Assembly (NCBI GenBank): GCA_903863295.1
Contig: CAIPBM010000112.1
Location: 1-64,000, forward strand
Length of the DNA: 64,000 bases
From: an uncultured Verrucomicrobiota bacterium
Lineage (GTDB): Bacteria; Verrucomicrobiota; Verrucomicrobiia; Methylacidiphilales; UBA1321
Direction: 5' to 3'
Made by a program: the position numbers and the translations under genes. The notes under the pieces were generated by a model. The model saw nothing but the letters and a program-made list of their open reading frames with translations, was not told the DNA's origin and did no database searches. Shown here one piece after another: positions 35,927 to 43,658 of this stretch. The stretch's first letter is position 1, and every line of letters starts with the position of its first letter.

Positions 35927-37534
35927 GTGAATCGATTTCGTCCGTGGGTGCTTGCCGCCTTCGTCGTTGCTTGCCTGATTTCTATCGTCCTGGGCCTTGG
36001 TCTTAGGGCCGTTTATGCGCCGGAATGGTTGCAGCTCGATACCACCCAGCATCCTCCGGCTTTGCGCGCTTGGTGCGTGGAGGCCGATTGCTACTCCCAG
36101 CTTGCCCGTGACCAACGCATCCTTCAGGGGCAGGGGCTCGTCCAGAATCATTTTACGGTCGAGAACTGGCCGGAAGGGCTGACGCCTAGCACCACGGCAC
36201 CGTTCGATTACGCCATTCTCCTGCTCTACGCTCCCCTCGCCCTGCTGACCAAATTCCCACTCGATTGGGCCGGGGCGCTGATCTCCCCTCTCCTCTGGAT
36301 GGGACTTGTTCTCTTCTGGATATTTTTCCGTTCGCGAGAATTCACGCTCATGGGGCGAGCCCTGTTCGTCGTCATTTCCGCCGCGATGCCCGCGATCGTG
36401 TGGGCCACCGCCTTTGGTCGTCCCCGTCATCAATCGCTCATCCTCTTTCTCATGGCCGTGGCCCTGACGGCGGAATATGAACGCTGGCATATCGAGCTTG
36501 TGAAAAAAAGGGCCTGGCACATCTTGGCCGGGGTTGCCTGGGCTCTGGCCTGCTGGACGTCGCTCTTCGAGCCCGCGTTCGTCTGGAGCGTCCTCGTCAT
36601 CTTCAATCTTGTGGTCCGGCGTCGCGAATCGCTTGCCTTTCTCATCAGTTTTGGCGGCGTGATGCTCCTGGCCCTCGCCGTGGAAGGCGTTCACATTTTT
36701 GTTCCTCCGCCGGAATATCATGCTGTGCTCCTGCGCTGGCTGGGCACCATCGCCGAGGTGCGGGGCATCGGTCTCAGCGAGTTCCTTAGCCAAGTTCTCT
36801 GGCTCACATTCGTGCTCCTGGTGCCTTTCATCTCGTGGCGGCTTCTCGGCCGGAAGGGAGATCGGCGTGCCGATCTGTTACTCATCGTGCTGACCGTGCT
36901 GCTCGCTATCCTGGCTGTGGTGCAACGACGCTGGACCTATTACGCCAACCTGACGGAGCTTTTCCTCATCGTCCGCTATTGTCAGGTCGCGCCCCTGCGC
37001 TGGACCCGGATTCTGGTCATGGCGATTGTTCTCTTCGGACTGGTCTATGACAACATCCTGCAACTCGAGATGCGCCTGAGCGTCGGGGCGAATCAACCCT
37101 CCGTCGAGCTGGCGCAAATCTCCAAGTCGATTAACGAGCCCGGCGGCATCATGGCCCCGTGGTGGCTCTCACCGGGGCTTCTCTACTTCTCCGGCCAGCC
37201 CATCGTCAGCGGCAGTTCGCATTGCGGCATCTCGGGCATTGTCGACAGCTCCAAATTCTATACCGCTTCGTCCTGGGTGGATGCGGAACAACTTTTGAAA
37301 AAGAGGCAGGTGCGCTGGGTTGTGGTCTACGACAATCCAGCCATCTACTATCCGGTGCTCAATGCCTCGCGCGGATTACTCGGACTCCCCTCCTTTACCG
37401 ATGACAACAAAGACGAGGCCGAGCAGACCGTCGCCCAGATTCTCATCAATGACCGCTATGTGCCGACCTTTCTCCGCCTGCGGGCTGTGACGCCAAATCT
37501 CAAGCTCTACGAGTATTTACCCGCAGCCCATTAA
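35927..37534 (+). CDS. GT-C-type polytopic membrane glycosyltransferase, STT3-like
   Basis: A 535-residue protein with about 10-12 helices. Residues 50-60 (WCVEADCYSQLARDQRILQG) resemble the acidic catalytic loop after the first helix of STT3/PglB-type oligosaccharyltransferases, and TAFGRPRHQSLILFL resembles the DHH-like second site. The C-terminal soluble part (from about residue 415, PWWLSPGLLYFSG, RWVVVYDNPAIYY) has no WWDYG motif, so true oligosaccharyltransferase activity is unproven. GTG start at 35927. Palindromic repeat D follows directly. Confidence 0.65.
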   Translation: MNRFRPWVLAAFVVACLISIVLGLGLRAVYAPEWLQLDTTQHPPALRAWCVEADCYSQLARDQRILQGQGLVQNHFTVENWPEGLTPSTTAPFDYAILLLYAPLALLTKFPLDWAGALISPLLWMGLVLFWIFFRSREFTLMGRALFVVISAAMPAIVWATAFGRPRHQSLILFLMAVALTAEYERWHIELVKKRAWHILAGVAWALACWTSLFEPAFVWSVLVIFNLVVRRRESLAFLISFGGVMLLALAVEGVHIFVPPPEYHAVLLRWLGTIAEVRGIGLSEFLSQVLWLTFVLLVPFISWRLLGRKGDRRADLLLIVLTVLLAILAVVQRRWTYYANLTELFLIVRYCQVAPLRWTRILVMAIVLFGLVYDNILQLEMRLSVGANQPSVELAQISKSINEPGGIMAPWWLSPGLLYFSGQPIVSGSSHCGISGIVDSSKFYTASSWVDAEQLLKKRQVRWVVVYDNPAIYYPVLNASRGLLGLPSFTDDNKDEAEQTVAQILINDRYVPTFLRLRAVTPNLKLYEYLPAAH

Positions 37535-37535
37535 T

Positions 37536-37615
37536 AGAGGGCCCGGCTTCTGCCGGGCCGCACGTCATCGAGAATTTTGCTTTTCATCGCGGCCCAGCGG
37601 GAGCTGGGCCCTCCA
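37536..37615. repeat. Palindromic repeat, family D
   Basis: Inverted arms 37536-37564 and 37589-37615 share GGGCCC-GCT-C-GC-GGGCCGC with four mismatches. Each arm is itself a hairpin (for example GGCCCGGCTTCTGCCGGGCC). There is no T run, so it is not a simple terminator although it begins two bases after a stop codon. Confidence 0.75.
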
Positions 37616-37680
37616 CGGGAACCATCCAATTTGCCTCGAAATAAAAGTGCGACGTTGCCAGATCGCGCTACATTCCAACC

Positions 37681-39162
37681 ATGGCCTTTTCTTCCATGCG
37701 CGACTTCGCGCTGAAACTGGAATCCTCCGGTGAACTGATCCGCATCGCGGAACCGATCCGCACCGATCTCGAAATCACTGCCCTCGCCAATCGCGAGATG
37801 AAATCGCCCGGCGGCGGCAAGGCACTCCTCATTGAGAAACCGATCCTGCCCTCGGGAAAAATCTCTGCCTTTCCGGTTCTCATCAACGCGTTCGGTTCCG
37901 AAAAGCGGATGGCTCTCGCACTCGAAGTCAACCATGTCGATGAAATCGCCGACCAGATTGCGTTCCTGCTCAAGGCCAAGCCGCCCAAGTCGCTCAGCGA
38001 AGCCTGGACGTTGCTGCGTGAGGGCTTCGATGTCATCCACGCCCGCCCGGCCCGCGTCCGCAGCGGCCCCTGCAAGGACGTGATCGTCCGTTTTGATCAA
38101 GGAACCACGCCTGACTTCGATCTCGGCTCCCTGCCCGTCCTGAAGTGTTGGCCGCAGGATGGCGGGCCTTTCGTCACGCTGCCTACGGTCTACACGCAGG
38201 ATCCTGACACGGGCGACCGGAACATCGGCATGTATCGCATGCAAATCTTCGATGGACGCACCACCGGGATGCATTGGCAGTTGCACAAGGTCGCGGCGCG
38301 TCACGGCAAACGCTACTACGAGACCGGCCAGCGCATGCCCGTGGCGGTTTGTCTCGGCGGCGATCCGGTCATGCCTTTTTGCGCGACCGCCCCCATGCCG
38401 GATGGTCTGGATGAAGTCCTGCTCGCCGGGTTCCTCCGGAAGAAATCGGTGCCGCTGGTGAAATGCGAGACCATCGATCTGGAAGTCCCGGCCCATTCCG
38501 ATTTCGTCATCGAGGGCTACATCGATCCCACCGAACCGCTCCGCGCCGAGGGGCCCTTCGGCGATCACACCGGGTTCTACACGCCTGTCGACAACTACCC
38601 CGCCTTCCATGTCACCTGCATCACGCATCGCAAGGACGCGATTTATCCGGCGACCATCGTAGGCAAGCCTCCCATGGAAGACCTCTATCTCGGCAAGGCC
38701 AGTGTGCGGCTCTTCCTGCCGGTCTTCAAAATGAATTTTCCGGAGATCGTCGACATGGCCCTGCCCGCCGAGGGTGTCTTCCACAATCTCGTCTTCGTCA
38801 GCATCAAGAAGCAGTATCCCTATCAGGCCTACAAGATCATGCATGGCCTTTGGGGCATGGGGCAGATGATGTTCACCAAGATCATCGTGGTGGTGGATGC
38901 TCATGTGAATGTCCATGATACCAGTGACGTCCTCTTCCACCTCTGCGCCAACATCGACCCGCAACGCGACAGTCTTCTCACTAAAGGTCCCTGCGACAGC
39001 CTCGACCATGCCCCGACGCTGCCGAACATCGGCTCGCATATCGGTTTCGACGCCACGCAGAAGCTCCCGGGTGAAGGCTACACCCGCGGCTGGCCGGAAG
39101 AGATGCAGTTGCCTCAGGCGATACTTGATGGCATCGCTCAGCGCTTTCCCCGGACCTGGTAG
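37681..39162 (+). CDS. UbiD-family decarboxylase
   Basis: Prenylated-FMN-dependent (de)carboxylase of 493 residues. Characteristic stretches: NVGMYRMQIFD-like NIGMYRMQIFDGRTTGMHW, GQRMPVAVCLGGDPVMPF, VKCETIDLEVPAHSDFVIEG, and EGPFGDHTGFYTPV, with the Glu/Arg residues that contact the flavin in this family. It would decarboxylate an aromatic or unsaturated acid, possibly in quinone synthesis. The UbiX-type prenyltransferase it needs is not recognised here; the flavoprotein at 39682-40227 is of CoaC rather than UbiX type. Confidence 0.9.
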   Translation: MAFSSMRDFALKLESSGELIRIAEPIRTDLEITALANREMKSPGGGKALLIEKPILPSGKISAFPVLINAFGSEKRMALALEVNHVDEIADQIAFLLKAKPPKSLSEAWTLLREGFDVIHARPARVRSGPCKDVIVRFDQGTTPDFDLGSLPVLKCWPQDGGPFVTLPTVYTQDPDTGDRNIGMYRMQIFDGRTTGMHWQLHKVAARHGKRYYETGQRMPVAVCLGGDPVMPFCATAPMPDGLDEVLLAGFLRKKSVPLVKCETIDLEVPAHSDFVIEGYIDPTEPLRAEGPFGDHTGFYTPVDNYPAFHVTCITHRKDAIYPATIVGKPPMEDLYLGKASVRLFLPVFKMNFPEIVDMALPAEGVFHNLVFVSIKKQYPYQAYKIMHGLWGMGQMMFTKIIVVVDAHVNVHDTSDVLFHLCANIDPQRDSLLTKGPCDSLDHAPTLPNIGSHIGFDATQKLPGEGYTRGWPEEMQLPQAILDGIAQRFPRTW

Positions 39163-39167
39163 GTACT

Positions 39168-39298
39168 CGTTGGCCCAGACAACTCGTTGTCTGGGTGCGC
39201 GCAGCGCACAGGAAGCGAATGAACCTTGCCAGAGCTCGTGCGACGGCTCGCTTCCTGTCGCCTTTGACGACCCGGACAACAAGTTGTCCGGGCCAACG
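39168..39298. repeat. Nested palindromic repeat, family C
   Basis: Three hairpins nested in one inverted repeat. Outer ends CGTTGGCCC (39168-39176) and GGGCCAACG (39290-39298). Perfect 10-bp hairpins at 39174-39195 (CCCAGACAAC-TC-GTTGTCTGGG) and 39271-39292 (CCCGGACAAC-AA-GTTGTCCGGG). A perfect 11-bp inner pair ACAGGAAGCGA / TCGCTTCCTGT at 39208-39218 and 39248-39258. It starts six bases after the ubiD stop. Confidence 0.82.
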
Positions 39299-39363
39299 AT
39301 GCGATGGAAATGTTGAGCATCAACTTCGCGAACGATTAGAATGACGTGCACTTCACCTTTAAA

Positions 39364-39404
39364 AAAACAAACAAAAAGGAGAGACCCTTTCGAGTCTCTC
39401 CTTT
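39364..39404 (-). terminator. Rho-independent terminator of the Lys/Ala-rich mini-gene
   Basis: Read on the minus strand: perfect 11-bp stem AAAGGAGAGAC / GTCTCTCCTTT (plus-strand coordinates 39375-39385 and 39394-39404) with an 8-base loop, followed by TTTGTTTGTTTTTTT. It begins 22 bases after the stop of the 24-codon gene, strong support that the mini-gene is expressed. Confidence 0.88.
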
Positions 39405-39425
39405 CCGTTTAAAGCTAGTCGAAGA

Positions 39426-39500
39426 TTATTTCTTCTTCTTAGCGGGGGCCTTCTTGGCCGGAGCGGCTTTCTTAGCTGCCACTTTTTTCTTAGCTGCCAT
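39426..39500 (-). CDS. 24-residue Lys/Ala-rich histone H1-like peptide
   Basis: A complete 25-codon frame (stop TAA included): 11 Lys, 9 Ala, 2 Pro, 1 Val and the initiator Met, beginning MAAKKKVAAKK with PAKK twice and ending in four Lys. The composition and PAKK motifs are those of histone H1-like C-terminal tails, so nucleic-acid binding is likely but inferred. A ribosome site AAGGGGG lies nine bases before the ATG, and a perfect terminator follows. Too short for routine gene calling. It is the last gene of the minus-strand run from thiL, though 180 bases separate it from the flavoprotein gene, so it may have its own promoter. Confidence 0.75.
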   Translation of the reverse strand: MAAKKKVAAKKAAPAKKAPAKKKK

Positions 39501-39681
39501 GTGAAATCACCCCCTTTTCAATTCGCACAAACTGCGCGAAAACGTGCAAAAATAAATTGGTCACTGCTTAAGGATTAAGTTTTTCATTCGATTGCGTCAA
39601 ATGGAATTTCAAAAAATCGTCATATTTTTTCATTGAGCATTTTTCATCGTTCCATTTTGCACGATGAATCCTGTGATGAAT

Positions 39682-40227
39682 TTACGGTTTTAATCGCGCC
39701 AAAATCTCGCGCGCAATTTCTGGAACCGGCCATAAACGTCCGAGTCCTTCATAACCGCACGCCAGCAAACCAGCTTCCGGTCCGATGAACTCCACGTTCC
39801 TTCTCCGGAGGAGAATCACGTTGTCCTGCGTCGCGGGATGATGCCACATCTTGCCGTTCATCGCGGGCGCGATGATCACCGGTGCTGGCGTGGCGAGCAG
39901 CAGCGACGTGAGTAGATCCGGTGCGAGTCCATGCGCGAGTTGCGCGATGAGATGCGCCGTCGCGGGCGCCACGACGACGAGGTCGGCCTGGTCTGCCAAG
40001 GAGATGTGTGCGGGCTGTCCGTCGCGCATTCCGTCGTTCTCGCGCGTGTAAACCTCGCGGCGTGTCAGGGCCTGGAAGGTTAGCGCGGTGATGAAACGGA
40101 GGGCTTCGTCGGTCAGCACGACGTCCACTTCCACCCCTTCTTTCGTCAGCGTGCTCGCGAGCTCCGCCGCGCGATAAGCCGCGATGGAACCCGTGACCCC
40201 CAGAACGATGCGGTGAGGTTTGCTCAT
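39682..40227 (-). CDS. Flavoprotein, phosphopantothenoylcysteine decarboxylase (CoaC) type
   Basis: A 181-residue HFCD-family flavoprotein. It has the N-terminal GVTGSIAAYRAAELASTL, the active-site His in AHISLADQADLVVVAPATA, the substrate motif APAMNGKMWHHPA (PxMNxxMW) and the lid GPEAGLLACGYEGLGR with its conserved Cys. It would decarboxylate phosphopantothenoylcysteine in coenzyme A synthesis. It is the CoaC domain alone; the CoaB synthetase domain usually fused to it is missing and must be encoded elsewhere. Confidence 0.87.
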   Translation of the reverse strand: MSKPHRIVLGVTGSIAAYRAAELASTLTKEGVEVDVVLTDEALRFITALTFQALTRREVYTRENDGMRDGQPAHISLADQADLVVVAPATAHLIAQLAHGLAPDLLTSLLLATPAPVIIAPAMNGKMWHHPATQDNVILLRRRNVEFIGPEAGLLACGYEGLGRLWPVPEIAREILARLKP

Positions 40228-40316
40228 GGTCTCAATGTAGCCACGAGGTCTCGCTCCCGCACTTCAAATTTGTACCCTGCCTTCATCGGCTGTTGCGTAA
40301 GCGATTTAATAAAAAT

Positions 40317-40356
40317 TCGTCATCCTGAGCGGAGCGGAGCGGAGTCGAAGGACCTC
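40317..40356. repeat. Variant family B repeat arm
   Basis: A single arm containing CATCCTGAGCGGAGCGGAGC and then GGAGTCGAAGGACCTC. The start and end match family B, but TTGT is replaced by three tandem GGAGC units. It lies in the 250-base gap between alr and the CoaC-type gene, which otherwise holds nothing I recognise. Confidence 0.7.
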
Positions 40357-40480
40357 TAATTATTTGCCTTCCCGTCTCCCTCGTTCACAAACTCTATCTG
40401 GGAACGTGCCTCTGTTCCTTGCGCAACATCATTTCGCGCCGATCCGTCGCACGGAGTGCGACGGCTACCAAGATATCCCG

Positions 40481-41611
40481 CTACGTCGATCGAAAATGCT
40501 TATAAAATCGCGGCACCCTTGCTCCGATATTGGTCAATATCTCCCATGGGATCGTCTGGGCCTGCATGGCCAGTTCCCGTGCCTGGATCTCCTCGCCCCC
40601 CTGAATCCCCAGCGCCACCACCTCATCCCCCACGCGGCAATCAGGCACGTCCGTCACGTCGATGCTGATCTGGTCCATCGTCACCCGGCCGCGAATCGGA
40701 CACCGTTTCCCCCGCACCAGCAGATGACTTGCGTTGGAATGGAGCCGGAAATAGCCGTCGCCATAACCCATCGCCACAACCGCCAGCCGTTGCCGGCGCG
40801 GTAACCGGTAAGTCGCGCCATAACTAACCGTGCGTCCCTTCGCGACATCGTGGAGCAACGTGACGCGGCTTTTCCAGCTCAACACCGGACGCAGTCCGAG
40901 CGCACGCGCCTCCGAGTGAGGCGGGATGCCATATAACGCCAGGCCCAGCCGGACCAAATCCGCCTGAAAACCATACCGCTTTGTCACCGCGGGACTGTTC
41001 GCGGCATGCCGGAGTAGGTTGGCGTTCTCTTCAAAAAACGGCGCGATGGCTTTCCACTGCTGTTTGGTATAGCCAATATCATCGTCCGCCGAGGCGAAGT
41101 GAGTGCAGAGTCCCCTCACCACAACCTGCGACAGCGTCCGGATGCGCTCCAGTTCGGCGCGGGCTTCCGTATGCCAGCAGCCGAGACGTCCCATGCCGGT
41201 ATCGATCTTGAAATGAGCTTCCACCACTTCGCCCAAAGCCTTGGCCGTGCGATCGAGCGTTCTGGCCTCCGCGTAGGAAGAAAGAATCAGCGTCAATCCA
41301 TGACGCACCGCGTCCTCCATCTCCTCAGGCAAGGTGGCGCTCAGTAACATAATGGGAACCTTCACCCCGGCCTGGCGCAGCGCGACTCCCTCCGCCACAT
41401 TGGCCACGCCCAGCCAGTCGGTTCCAATCGCCTCAAATTCCTTCGCCGTGGCAACGAGTCCGTGGCCATAGGCATTCGCTTTTACCACGGCCAGCACTTG
41501 CGTGGTGCGCGGAATCAGCCCGCGCATGACCTTGAAATTGTGCCGCAACGCGCGGCCATCCACTTCCACCCAACAACGACGATTGATCTTACCCATGTGC
41601 AGAGATCGCAA
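40481..41611 (-). CDS. alr: Alanine racemase
   Basis: PLP enzyme converting L- to D-alanine for peptidoglycan. The PLP lysine lies in VVKANAYGHGL (about residue 44); the second catalytic Tyr is in VSYGATYRLP. N-terminal alpha/beta barrel and C-terminal beta domain (QISIDVTDVP, GDEVVALG) have normal proportions at 376 residues; a start nearer RRCWVEVDGRAL is also usual. Last of the thiL-tsaE-tsaB-alr run, 15 bases after tsaB. Confidence 0.94.
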   Translation of the reverse strand: MRSLHMGKINRRCWVEVDGRALRHNFKVMRGLIPRTTQVLAVVKANAYGHGLVATAKEFEAIGTDWLGVANVAEGVALRQAGVKVPIMLLSATLPEEMEDAVRHGLTLILSSYAEARTLDRTAKALGEVVEAHFKIDTGMGRLGCWHTEARAELERIRTLSQVVVRGLCTHFASADDDIGYTKQQWKAIAPFFEENANLLRHAANSPAVTKRYGFQADLVRLGLALYGIPPHSEARALGLRPVLSWKSRVTLLHDVAKGRTVSYGATYRLPRRQRLAVVAMGYGDGYFRLHSNASHLLVRGKRCPIRGRVTMDQISIDVTDVPDCRVGDEVVALGIQGGEEIQARELAMQAQTIPWEILTNIGARVPRFYKHFRST

Positions 41612-41626
41612 AAGCGAGGACTTAAC

Positions 41627-42217
41627 TTACTTCGCCGCGACAGGTTCGCGGAGATAAATCGGTTCAATCGGAGGCTGCGTTACCCAGCCGGAGAGCGTCT
41701 CGGGCAGCGCGAGGAGATCCCGGGCCCGCGGATAAACCCGTTTCGGGATCGAGGGCAAAGGTTCCGCACTGACGGCCAGAGTGAACTGCTTCGCATGCTC
41801 TTCAATTTCCGCCATCGGAATTAGGTAGGTCGCCTTTTCCAGCTCGCCGTTGCAGAACGAGGTGCAAAACGCCTCGCGCCGCTTGGCATCAGCAAAGACC
41901 CCGAGCCGCGCGACGTCCTTCATCTGCAAGGCCACCGAATAGGCGCTCGAGATGCCCACGACAGGCACGTTCTGCACCAGCGCGATCCCCTGCGCTGCTG
42001 CCAGGGCTACGCGGATGCCGGAGAACGATCCCGGCCCGATGCCGACGATGATCCGTCGCAGTTTCAACCGAGGAATACCGAGTCGTGACAAGGCGGGAAA
42101 TAATGACGCGGAGTGACGTTGCGGACCTTGAAATTCAATGGCTTGCACGACGACCTTATCGTTGCCGAGTGCGATGCTGCCTGTGGACGATGAGGTTTCA
42201 AAAGCGAGATCGAGCAT
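41627..42217 (-). CDS. tsaB: tRNA t6A modification protein TsaB
   Basis: Non-catalytic ASKHA-fold partner of TsaD in making N6-threonylcarbamoyladenosine on tRNAs reading ANN codons. N-terminus MLDLAFETSSSTGSIAL and the central GIGPGSFSGIRVALAAAQGIA are diagnostic. Length 196 residues is at the short end of the family, with the C-terminal half shortened. Begins four bases after tsaE, its functional partner. Confidence 0.9.
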   Translation of the reverse strand: MLDLAFETSSSTGSIALGNDKVVVQAIEFQGPQRHSASLFPALSRLGIPRLKLRRIIVGIGPGSFSGIRVALAAAQGIALVQNVPVVGISSAYSVALQMKDVARLGVFADAKRREAFCTSFCNGELEKATYLIPMAEIEEHAKQFTLAVSAEPLPSIPKRVYPRARDLLALPETLSGWVTQPPIEPIYLREPVAAK

Positions 42218-42221
42218 ATGC

Positions 42222-42638
42222 CTAAGCCTTCTTGCGGATGACCCGCTCCGTCAAACTGGCCACTTCCAGCTCCCAGTGCTGCGTGTCCGGCGGCAGGATC
42301 GATGCGATCCGTTCAGGCCATTCGATGATGGTGACGCCGTTGCTTGGGATGTATTCTTCCAAGCCGATATCGATGAAATCCTTCTCATTCTGAATGCGAT
42401 AGAGATCGAGATGGTAAAGAGGAAGCCGGCCTCCCTGGTACTCATGAACAATGGTAAAAGTTGGACTGGTCACATCCCCGGTATAACCGAGCCCCCGTGC
42501 CAGCCCCTTCACCAACTGGGTCTTGCCGGCACCGAGCACCCCATGGAGGGCGAAGACTTCTCCGCCGACCAAACCCGCGGCCCAGCCTTCCCCGAAGGCC
42601 TGCGTCGCTTCAGCGCTGTTGAAAATGGTCAAAGCCAT
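42222..42638 (-). CDS. tsaE: tRNA t6A modification ATPase TsaE
   Basis: P-loop ATPase of the TsaBDE complex. Walker A in LHGVLGAGKTQLVKGLARGL, then TSPTFTIVHEYQGG and LYHLDLYRI (the HxDxYR motif), then IEWPERI. ATG at 42638 (MALTIFNSAEATQAF) gives the usual N-terminus; an ATG at 42689 would add 17 residues. The gene's start overlaps the end of thiL by 29 bases, indicating coupling. Confidence 0.92.
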   Translation of the reverse strand: MALTIFNSAEATQAFGEGWAAGLVGGEVFALHGVLGAGKTQLVKGLARGLGYTGDVTSPTFTIVHEYQGGRLPLYHLDLYRIQNEKDFIDIGLEEYIPSNGVTIIEWPERIASILPPDTQHWELEVASLTERVIRKKA

Positions 42639-43521
42639 GTGAAATTGGTGGACGGGAATTTCCTTTTTGGGGAAGCCGCGCCACCCCAATACAATGCAAT
42701 GGAAGGGCGAATGGCCACTTCTTTTTTAAAGTTTTTACGTGAGAAACGGGAACAGTGAAGAGAAGTTCATAGTCCTCGCCGTCATTCAGTGCCGCTGCAA
42801 GCGAAGCCCCGCGTGCTCGGGGGATGGCCTTTTCATTCAGCTCAAACTGGACACGGGACGCTTCCGCCAATCGCGGGAGATCCGCACCGAGACCATCACT
42901 CAAATCCATCAAGGAAGAAGCCAGTCCCTGCTTAGCCAGCCACTGTCCCTCGGCCATCCGCGGTTCAAAGACGAGGTGATGCCGCTTCTGGGTGTTCCCC
43001 AGTCGGCCCGTGACGAAAAGTAGATCGCCCGGACGCGCCCCCGATCGCAACCGGGGGTGGTAGCCCCGGCACTCCCCAAGGAGCGCGACGTTGAGAAAGA
43101 GCTGCGCTGCACGAGTCGTCTCCCCACCGACCAGATTAACACGAAATTGCTTCGCCAGCTTTTCGATGCCGCGATAAATCGCCCGCAACCGCTTCACCGA
43201 CTCATTTGCCGGAAGGCCAATCGTGATGACTGCGGCCAGAGGACTTGCGCCCATCGCGGCCAAGTCGCTCAAGGCCCGGGCCAGAGCCTTGCGTCCGATT
43301 AATTCTGGTGCCGCCTTGGCCGTGAAGTGGATGCCCTCCACCACGGCATCGGTCTTGAAAATGAGGAAATGGCTCTTCCCCTCGCCGCGTAGCACCGCGC
43401 AGTCATCGCCAACACCGGTCAGAACCTGCGCCGGATTGGTTTTCCATGCCCCGGTCAGAACTTTGAGCAGCCCTTTCTCACCCAAAGCGGCCAGTGAATT
43501 TGAAGTTTGTGCACGCGTCAT
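42610..43521 (-). CDS. thiL: Thiamine-monophosphate kinase
   Basis: Phosphorylates thiamine monophosphate to the diphosphate cofactor. Motifs of the PurM/ThiL fold: VGDDCAVL near residue 37, KALARALSDLAAMGASPLAA (metal/ATP site), NLVGGETTRA, and LMDLSDGLGADLPRLAEAS. The C-terminal NDGEDYELLFTVP is also diagnostic. Length 303 is slightly short. First gene of the thiL-tsaE-tsaB-alr run. Confidence 0.93.
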   Translation of the reverse strand: MTRAQTSNSLAALGEKGLLKVLTGAWKTNPAQVLTGVGDDCAVLRGEGKSHFLIFKTDAVVEGIHFTAKAAPELIGRKALARALSDLAAMGASPLAAVITIGLPANESVKRLRAIYRGIEKLAKQFRVNLVGGETTRAAQLFLNVALLGECRGYHPRLRSGARPGDLLFVTGRLGNTQKRHHLVFEPRMAEGQWLAKQGLASSLMDLSDGLGADLPRLAEASRVQFELNEKAIPRARGASLAAALNDGEDYELLFTVPVSHVKTLKKKWPFALPLHCIGVARLPQKGNSRPPISHGFDHFQQR

Positions 43522-43586
43522 GACCTATGAGAATGATCGTACCGAACCCAAGAACAAGAGCCGAGGCATTTTCATCAAGTTCTTCC

Positions 43587-43652
43587 TGTAGCGGCGGTCT
43601 ATGACCGTCGCCAACGAAGCAAAAGACACGGCGGTCACAGACCGACACTACA
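43587..43652. repeat. Interspersed palindromic repeat, family A (second full element)
   Basis: Left arm 43587-43610 is identical to the left arm at 2003-2026. The right arm 43629-43652 differs from the 2051-2074 arm at three positions. The 18-base spacer is unrelated. It lies in the gap between the end of the CPBP protease gene and the start of thiL. Confidence 0.82.
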
Positions 43653-43658
43653 GACCGA

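Noticed and set aside
37531-39351. 606-codon minus-strand frame
   Set aside because: It is antisense to UbiD, whose family motifs are clear, and its ends run into repeats D and C.
39682-40227. The flavoprotein as UbiX partner of UbiD
   Set aside because: The PAMN-type motif and LACGYEGLGR lid are those of CoaC decarboxylases, not UbiX.
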